Part shown: piece after piece, positions 33,050 through 38,047 of the stretch
Numbering within the stretch: the first letter of the stretch is position 1
Layout: each line of letters begins with the position of its first letter
NCBI GenBank assembly: GCA_947623805.1
Contig: CANQHZ010000033.1
Location: 1-38,047, forward strand
DNA: 38,047 bases
DNA from: an uncultured Lachnospiraceae bacterium
GTDB lineage: Bacteria > Bacillota > Clostridia > Lachnospirales > Lachnospiraceae
Reading direction: 5' to 3'
Notes under the pieces: model-generated
Told to the model about the DNA's origin: nothing
Databases searched by the model: none
Seen by the model: the letters and a program-made list of their open reading frames with translations, nothing else
Position numbers and translations under genes: made by a program

Positions 33050-36000
33050 ATGTTCAGTCCAATTTCGGCGGCTAAAAACATAAAAGATGAATTTATTGGA
33101 TACATATCCACATTGTTTCATATCTCTGATAAGGATTATGCGACACAGTTTGTATCTGCATTGCGGGCAGAAGGCGTGGTATCAAAAGGACCATACCTTG
33201 ACGTAAGCGATTCTTATAAAACTGGCAAGAGTTTGGCACAAATGATTGAGGAGGGAGAGGCTTCGCCTCTTTTCAAAACACTGGAAGGTGATATCCCTGA
33301 CGGAGAAAAGGAAATTCAGATTAACAGAGGACTTTATCTACATCAGGAAAGAGCACTTAGAAAAACAAATCAAGGCAAGAATCTGATTGTTACCACGGGT
33401 ACCGGTTCTGGTAAGACAGAATGTTTCATCATTCCTATTATCAATCATTTGCTTAGGGAAGCAGAAGAAGGCACATTAACATCCGGAGTTCGCGCAATTT
33501 TGATTTATCCTATGAACGCTTTGGCAAATGATCAGATGAAAAGACTTCGTAATCTGCTGAAGAGTTATCCGAATATTACCTTTGGTGTCTATAACAGCAG
33601 CACCAAACAGAATGAGCAGGACGGTATTGCAGAATATGGAAAGGTATATAAGGATGCAAATGGCTATCCGCTCAAGCCTATCAAAAATGAGATTATTTCC
33701 CGTGATCAGATGCAGAAAACTCCACCACATATTCTTGTAACAAATTATGCCATGCTGGAGTATATGATGCTCCGGCCGAAAGATGATCTTGTCTTCTCTT
33801 GTGCTAAATTACGCTACCTGGTTCTTGATGAAGCTCATATTTATCGTGGTGCAACTGGAATGGAAACATCCTTGCTTTTGAAGCGTCTAAAGGCTAGAAT
33901 CAGTAATCCAGCAAATGTGCTACACATCCTTACTAGCGCAACGCTTGGAGGAAAAGAAGCTGACGATGATATCGTTAAATTTGCTGATACACTTTGTGAT
34001 ACGAGCTTTCAGGCGGAAGATATTATTCGTTCACAGAGTGTAGTTCCCTCTTATGATAAACCATCAGAGGATATTCCACTTTCTATGTTTGCGGATCTTG
34101 TTGACCCCAAGAAACCGCTGAATGCAATTGCAGAAGATTATGGAATGACCATTCTAGAAGGGCAGCCGGATGCAGAGTTCCTGTATGATCTTTGTGTAAG
34201 TGCATCTGTATATCGTCAACTGCGTAGTATTACCCGTCGACCGATGACTATTCCGGAAATTACCAGAGCACTAAGAATAACGCATGACGTTACGGAGCAG
34301 GACATTGTAAATATTATCAGTGTGGCGACACAGGCCACTAAGAGCAAGTCTGACCTTATTAAGGCACGTTATCATATGTTTGTCAAGGCACTCGAGGGTG
34401 CATATATTACGCTTGGACAGCACAAAAAGTTGATGCTGAACCGCAATCACAGTACAGTGATTAATGGTGAAGAATGGAAAGTGTTTGAATGTGCTGTTTG
34501 TGATGATTGCGGGCGTATTGCCGTAGCCGGCCGCGAAATTGATGGTAAACTGGAGTTTGCAAATGATTCTTATGATCCGGATATCGAATACTATATGCTT
34601 CGCGACAGCCATGATACTGACCTGGATGATGAGGAAGATGATAACTTTGAAATTGGGAAAAATGATTACTTGCTGTGCTCCAAGTGTGGTGCTCTAATAC
34701 ACGAGAGCTTGAAATCAGATCCTCCATGTACATGCGGTTTTAGTCGTTACGTCAGAATTCGAAAGGCAAAGAAAAGCGGAGCCCGCGGTGATGGAAAATG
34801 CCCGAGCTGCAACTTTGGAAATTTCAAGACATTTTATCTTGGTTACGATGCTGCAACAGCAGTACTTGGAACGTCCCTATTTGAGGAACTGCCGGAGAGT
34901 GAGAAGATTCTGAAGAGTAAGCGTACGGAACCTGGAACCAAGAGAAGTCTTTTTGGCTCTTCAAAACGGTCGGCACAGGTAGATATTATAAAAAGAAAGC
35001 GGCAGTTTCTGGCTTTTTCGGATAGCCGTGGTGAGGCAGCATTCTTTGCCTCTTATATGACAGCTTCTTATAGTGAATTTCTTCGCCGTCGTGGAATCTG
35101 GCATGTTGTTGATAAGAACCGTGATAATATGGCTGTGCATCCATGGGAGATTCAGCATTTTGTTGATGAACTGACTGCTTATTTCGATTCCTGCAGGACA
35201 TTTGCAGAGCCTGGTGATAAGGGAACAGAAAACCTTACGGCTATCAGTAGAAAGAATGCCTGGATTGCGGTACTTAATGAGATGGTTAACGCTCGTCGAA
35301 GTACTAGTCTTGTGTCTATGGGTATTATTAAGTTCAACTATAAGGGCAATAGCGAAGAAGCGATGATTGGTGTGGCAGAGAACTATAATCAAAATGTTCA
35401 GGATGTTAAGGCACTCTTTGATTTGCTGGCAATGGATATTGTCTATCATGGTGCCATCGAGGGTGACTGTGAATTGACTGATGCTGATCGAGAGTATATT
35501 TTCTATACAGCAAAAGCGAAACGTGTAAAGCGCTGTAAAGATCTGGATAAAGACAAGAAGAAAGCCTATCTTGCCGGCTGGTCATCAACTGTCAGAAAGA
35601 ATGGGAATCTGCTTAAAAACGGACGCCTGAAAAGAGTAATGAAAGTTCTCGCTCTGGACGAGACATCAGCCAATGAACTTTTGCAGATTTATTGGGATGA
35701 GGTCCTCAGAGGAGATGAACCGCTTTCTACTGCGGGCAATGATGAATTTTATTTTAATACAGAGCGATTTACAATCGGTGCCGGGACAAAAGATGTGCCA
35801 ATCTATGTATGTGATGTTTGCGGCAAGACCAGTATGATAAATTGCAAGGGTATGTGTACAACTCTGAAATGCGGAGGACATCTGAGACAGGTTACACATA
35901 CAAGCTTGCTGGAAGACAATCACTATGCGAAGCTCTATCAGTCAAGGTTAATGCAGCCACTGCATATTAAGGAGCATACGGCTCAGCTTGGCCGTGAAGA

Positions 36001-37900
36001 GCAGCAGAAGTATCAAGAGAGGTTTGTAAATAAAGAGATTAATGCCCTGAGCTGTTCTACAACGTTTGAAATGGGTGTTGATGTTGGTGATTTGGAAACG
36101 GTTTATTTGCGTAATATGCCGCCTTCCCCAGCAAACTATGTACAGAGAGCCGGTCGTGCAGGACGTGGAAAGAACGCCGCGGCATTTTCGTTGACGTATT
36201 CAAAATTGAGTTCGCACGATTTTACCTACTACAAAAATCCGGAGAATATGATTACCGGAAAAATTGGAGTTCCATTGTTCACTGTAAGGAATGAGAAAGT
36301 TATTCTTCGTCATATATTTGCGGTTGCGCTAAGCGATTTCTTTGCAAAGCAGGTGGATGTTTATCATTCCAATAACGCTGATGTGCTCCTGAATGGAGAT
36401 GGATGGGAGCGACTTTGCGCTTATCTACAAAGTAAACCTGAGCACTTGAAAGAAATCTTGAAAGCATCCATTCCGGAAAGTATGCATTCTATTATGGGAA
36501 TCACTGATTATTCCTGGATTGATAAGCTGATTGGGGATGACGGAGTACTGAGGGTTGCAGTGGATGAATTTCGACAAACAGTGCAGTACTATATTGACGA
36601 ATACAACAGGCTTCTTGCAGATGGACTCACTCAAGAGGCCGCTGCAATCGAAAAGAAGTTATGGTCATATCGGCGCAGTAAAGATGATAACCGTGGACGC
36701 AATGAATTAATTGAGTTTCTGGTAAGAAACAATGTTTTGCCGAAGTACGGCTTCCCGGTTGATACGGTAGAGCTTTATCAAAACGCTAACTCAGCAACAG
36801 ATAGGAGATTACAGATGGTACGTGATTTGCAGCTTGCTATTTCGGAGTATGCTCCGGATGCGCAGGTTGTTGCAGATGGGAAGCTGTACACAAGTAGATA
36901 TATTCGTAAACTTCCACAAACTACAGGGCAGGATTGGGAGACTGCTTACATTGCCCGATGTGATAATCTTTCCTGTCTGACTTGGAATCATAGATCCATG
37001 GAACTGGATTCTTTTGGAGAAGAATGTGTTTCCTGCCATGAGATTATTCCAAGATTTAGGTGGAAGCAAGCTATTGAACCGCGTAAAGGTTTTGTGGCAG
37101 ATGCAAAGCCTAAGGATGTTCCAATGCGTAAGCCGGACAAGGCGTATCGAAGTGATGATTTTTATATTGGTGATGCTCAGCGACAGATTATGCAGAAGTA
37201 TGCCTTTGTAATGAACGACGGTAATCGCTTCCAAATGGAAACTTCCGTCAATGATTCTCTGATGGTGGTCTGCAATGATGATTTCTATGTTTGCCCTCAT
37301 TGTGGTTATGCAGAGAGTGCGACGGAAAATATGGAGGCTGCAAACTTTAATTCTCATCAGTGCACGCTGGAAAGGATACATATTACACCCTGGGGAAAGA
37401 AGTGCGAGGTTAAACTTGTTAAGAACAAGCTTTGCCATGTCTTTAAGACAGATGTTGTTCGTCTGGTATTTGCCACGCCTCAGGCTGGAAGTCAAGATGT
37501 AATGCTGTCTGTTATGTATGCGTTATTGGAAGCTTTATCCGCTGTTCTAGATATCGAACGTAATGATATCAAGGGCTGCTTACACAAAATCGTTTATGAT
37601 AACAGACTGATTTATTCAATTGTTCTTTATGATGCGGTGGCAGGTGGCGCTGGCCATGTGAGAAGACTGGTGACAGAAGACGGAATCAAGTTCCGCCAGG
37701 TAGTTGATAAGGCAATCGCTATCACAAAAGGATGCAATTGCTCACCGTCTTGCTATAGTTGCCTGAGAAATTATTATAACCAGAAGATTCATGATAAGCT
37801 GAATAGAAAGTATGCTTATGACTTTTTGGAGAATTATGTAGGTGAGATTGAACCAATAACCAACGAAGAGTTCGAGAAAGGTACCGCTACAGTTTTTTGA
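33050..37900 (+). CDS. 1616-aa DEAH helicase with zinc ribbons and DUF1998-type C-terminus (DrmA/DrmB-, MrfA-like)
   Basis: Walker A TGTGSGKTE (116-124), motif Ib region ILVTNYAMLEYMM, DEAH (260-263), SAT (296-298). The RecA-2 half is late, with FEMGVDVGDLETVYL (about 1003) and QRAGRAGRG (about 1031-1039), as in YprA/MrfA/Hrq1 helicases. Between and after them are several cysteine pairs: CAVCDDCG, CSKCGALI..CTCGF, CPSCNFG, CDVCGKTS..CTTLKCGG, CDNLSCL..CVSCHE, CPHCGY. The C-terminus has DAVAGGAGHVRRL and CNCSPSCYSCLRNYYNQ, the zinc-site signature of DUF1998, the DrmB domain of DISARM. AAAGGA precedes the ATG. It is likely the motor of a defence or repair complex with the 1527-aa partner. The role is inferred. 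Confidence 0.92.
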   Translation: MFSPISAAKNIKDEFIGYISTLFHISDKDYATQFVSALRAEGVVSKGPYLDVSDSYKTGKSLAQMIEEGEASPLFKTLEGDIPDGEKEIQINRGLYLHQERALRKTNQGKNLIVTTGTGSGKTECFIIPIINHLLREAEEGTLTSGVRAILIYPMNALANDQMKRLRNLLKSYPNITFGVYNSSTKQNEQDGIAEYGKVYKDANGYPLKPIKNEIISRDQMQKTPPHILVTNYAMLEYMMLRPKDDLVFSCAKLRYLVLDEAHIYRGATGMETSLLLKRLKARISNPANVLHILTSATLGGKEADDDIVKFADTLCDTSFQAEDIIRSQSVVPSYDKPSEDIPLSMFADLVDPKKPLNAIAEDYGMTILEGQPDAEFLYDLCVSASVYRQLRSITRRPMTIPEITRALRITHDVTEQDIVNIISVATQATKSKSDLIKARYHMFVKALEGAYITLGQHKKLMLNRNHSTVINGEEWKVFECAVCDDCGRIAVAGREIDGKLEFANDSYDPDIEYYMLRDSHDTDLDDEEDDNFEIGKNDYLLCSKCGALIHESLKSDPPCTCGFSRYVRIRKAKKSGARGDGKCPSCNFGNFKTFYLGYDAATAVLGTSLFEELPESEKILKSKRTEPGTKRSLFGSSKRSAQVDIIKRKRQFLAFSDSRGEAAFFASYMTASYSEFLRRRGIWHVVDKNRDNMAVHPWEIQHFVDELTAYFDSCRTFAEPGDKGTENLTAISRKNAWIAVLNEMVNARRSTSLVSMGIIKFNYKGNSEEAMIGVAENYNQNVQDVKALFDLLAMDIVYHGAIEGDCELTDADREYIFYTAKAKRVKRCKDLDKDKKKAYLAGWSSTVRKNGNLLKNGRLKRVMKVLALDETSANELLQIYWDEVLRGDEPLSTAGNDEFYFNTERFTIGAGTKDVPIYVCDVCGKTSMINCKGMCTTLKCGGHLRQVTHTSLLEDNHYAKLYQSRLMQPLHIKEHTAQLGREEQQKYQERFVNKEINALSCSTTFEMGVDVGDLETVYLRNMPPSPANYVQRAGRAGRGKNAAAFSLTYSKLSSHDFTYYKNPENMITGKIGVPLFTVRNEKVILRHIFAVALSDFFAKQVDVYHSNNADVLLNGDGWERLCAYLQSKPEHLKEILKASIPESMHSIMGITDYSWIDKLIGDDGVLRVAVDEFRQTVQYYIDEYNRLLADGLTQEAAAIEKKLWSYRRSKDDNRGRNELIEFLVRNNVLPKYGFPVDTVELYQNANSATDRRLQMVRDLQLAISEYAPDAQVVADGKLYTSRYIRKLPQTTGQDWETAYIARCDNLSCLTWNHRSMELDSFGEECVSCHEIIPRFRWKQAIEPRKGFVADAKPKDVPMRKPDKAYRSDDFYIGDAQRQIMQKYAFVMNDGNRFQMETSVNDSLMVVCNDDFYVCPHCGYAESATENMEAANFNSHQCTLERIHITPWGKKCEVKLVKNKLCHVFKTDVVRLVFATPQAGSQDVMLSVMYALLEALSAVLDIERNDIKGCLHKIVYDNRLIYSIVLYDAVAGGAGHVRRLVTEDGIKFRQVVDKAIAITKGCNCSPSCYSCLRNYYNQKIHDKLNRKYAYDFLENYVGEIEPITNEEFEKGTATVF

Positions 37901-37912
37901 ATTATTGATAAA

Positions 37913-37941
37913 TTTTCACGAACGAATTAAACTAGTATAAT
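37913..37941 (+). promoter_or_regulatory. Promoter for the gene at the right edge
   Basis: TTTTCA (37913-37918), 17-bp spacer, perfect TATAAT (37936-37941). It begins 13 nt after the helicase stop, so the next gene can be transcribed separately. Confidence 0.7.
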
Positions 37942-37977
37942 ACATTCTAATTGGATATACATTTTGCCTGCGATGTG

Positions 37978-38002
37978 GTATCATGTATACATACCATGAT
38001 AC
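37978..38002. promoter_or_regulatory. Perfect inverted repeat before the edge gene
   Basis: GTATCATG (37978-37985) and CATGATAC (37995-38002) around a 9-bp spacer, directly before GGAGGT. The position suits an operator, or a hairpin that covers the ribosome binding site. Confidence 0.6.
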
Positions 38003-38015
38003 GGAGGTGTAACCA

Positions 38016-38047
38016 ATGAAATTTACATTGCAACCTGAAGATAAAAT
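38016..38047 (+). CDS. Start of a gene cut by the window edge
   Basis: ATG 38016 follows GGAGGT at 8 nt and reads MKFTLQPEDK up to the edge. Too short to identify. Its own promoter and operator-like repeat suggest a regulated, separate unit. Confidence 0.6.
   Translation, partial: MKFTLQPEDK

Overview
The window reads as a chromosomal segment of a low-to-medium GC Firmicute of the class Clostridia, most likely a gut Lachnospiraceae-type organism. This rests on the class II fructose-bisphosphate aldolase, the clustered Rpn/PD-(D/E)XK genes with glycine-rich repeat tails, UppP, UvrC and FtsH of clostridial type, strong AGGAGG ribosome binding sites and TTGACA/TATAAT promoters. No tRNA, rRNA or CRISPR array was seen.

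Layout. (1) 1-2.2 kb: fba with a strong promoter and terminator, then a frameshifted hypothetical gene. (2) 2.2-6.9 kb: three full and one truncated Rpn-family nuclease gene, all on the minus strand and mosaic with one another, interrupted by a nucleotidyltransferase relic and a 91-bp hairpin element. (3) 7.1-9.8 kb: a cluster of small genes: an XRE regulator divergent from a double zinc-ribbon protein, a small membrane protein, and a 112-aa family with one intact gene and two decayed copies. (4) 9.8-11.9 kb: a minus-strand SF2 helicase with a C-terminal hydrophobic segment. Its promoter region is the same module found upstream of the Rpn genes. (5) 12.0-14.6 kb: an AIM24-family protein, a tiny ftsH-derived relic, and a HEAT-like protein. 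(6) 14.8-25.3 kb: conserved core genes: pyrG (minus), then ftsH, uvrC, a hypothetical gene, an aminotransferase, a patatin-like phospholipase and uppP (plus). (7) 25.4-38.0 kb: an AT-rich accessory region. It starts with relic DNA and a promoter-like site with a G10 tract between its -35 and -10 boxes. A HTH/excisionase-like gene follows, then two broken sulfur-transfer genes (a SGGKDS-motif PAPS-reductase-like gene and a DndA/IscS-like cysteine desulfurase with a one-base deletion). Next are two very large intact genes in a coupled operon: a 1527-aa protein with three RNA-polymerase-alpha-CTD-like helix-hairpin-helix repeats, and a 1616-aa DEAH helicase with several zinc-ribbon motifs and a DUF1998-type C-terminus. 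A further promoter and the start of another gene lie at the right edge.

The strongest candidates for an undescribed system are the giant two-gene operon (28464-37900) beside the decaying phosphorothioation-like genes, and the promoter module shared by the Rpn nucleases and the SF2 helicase. Both are inferences from motifs and layout. No database search was possible.
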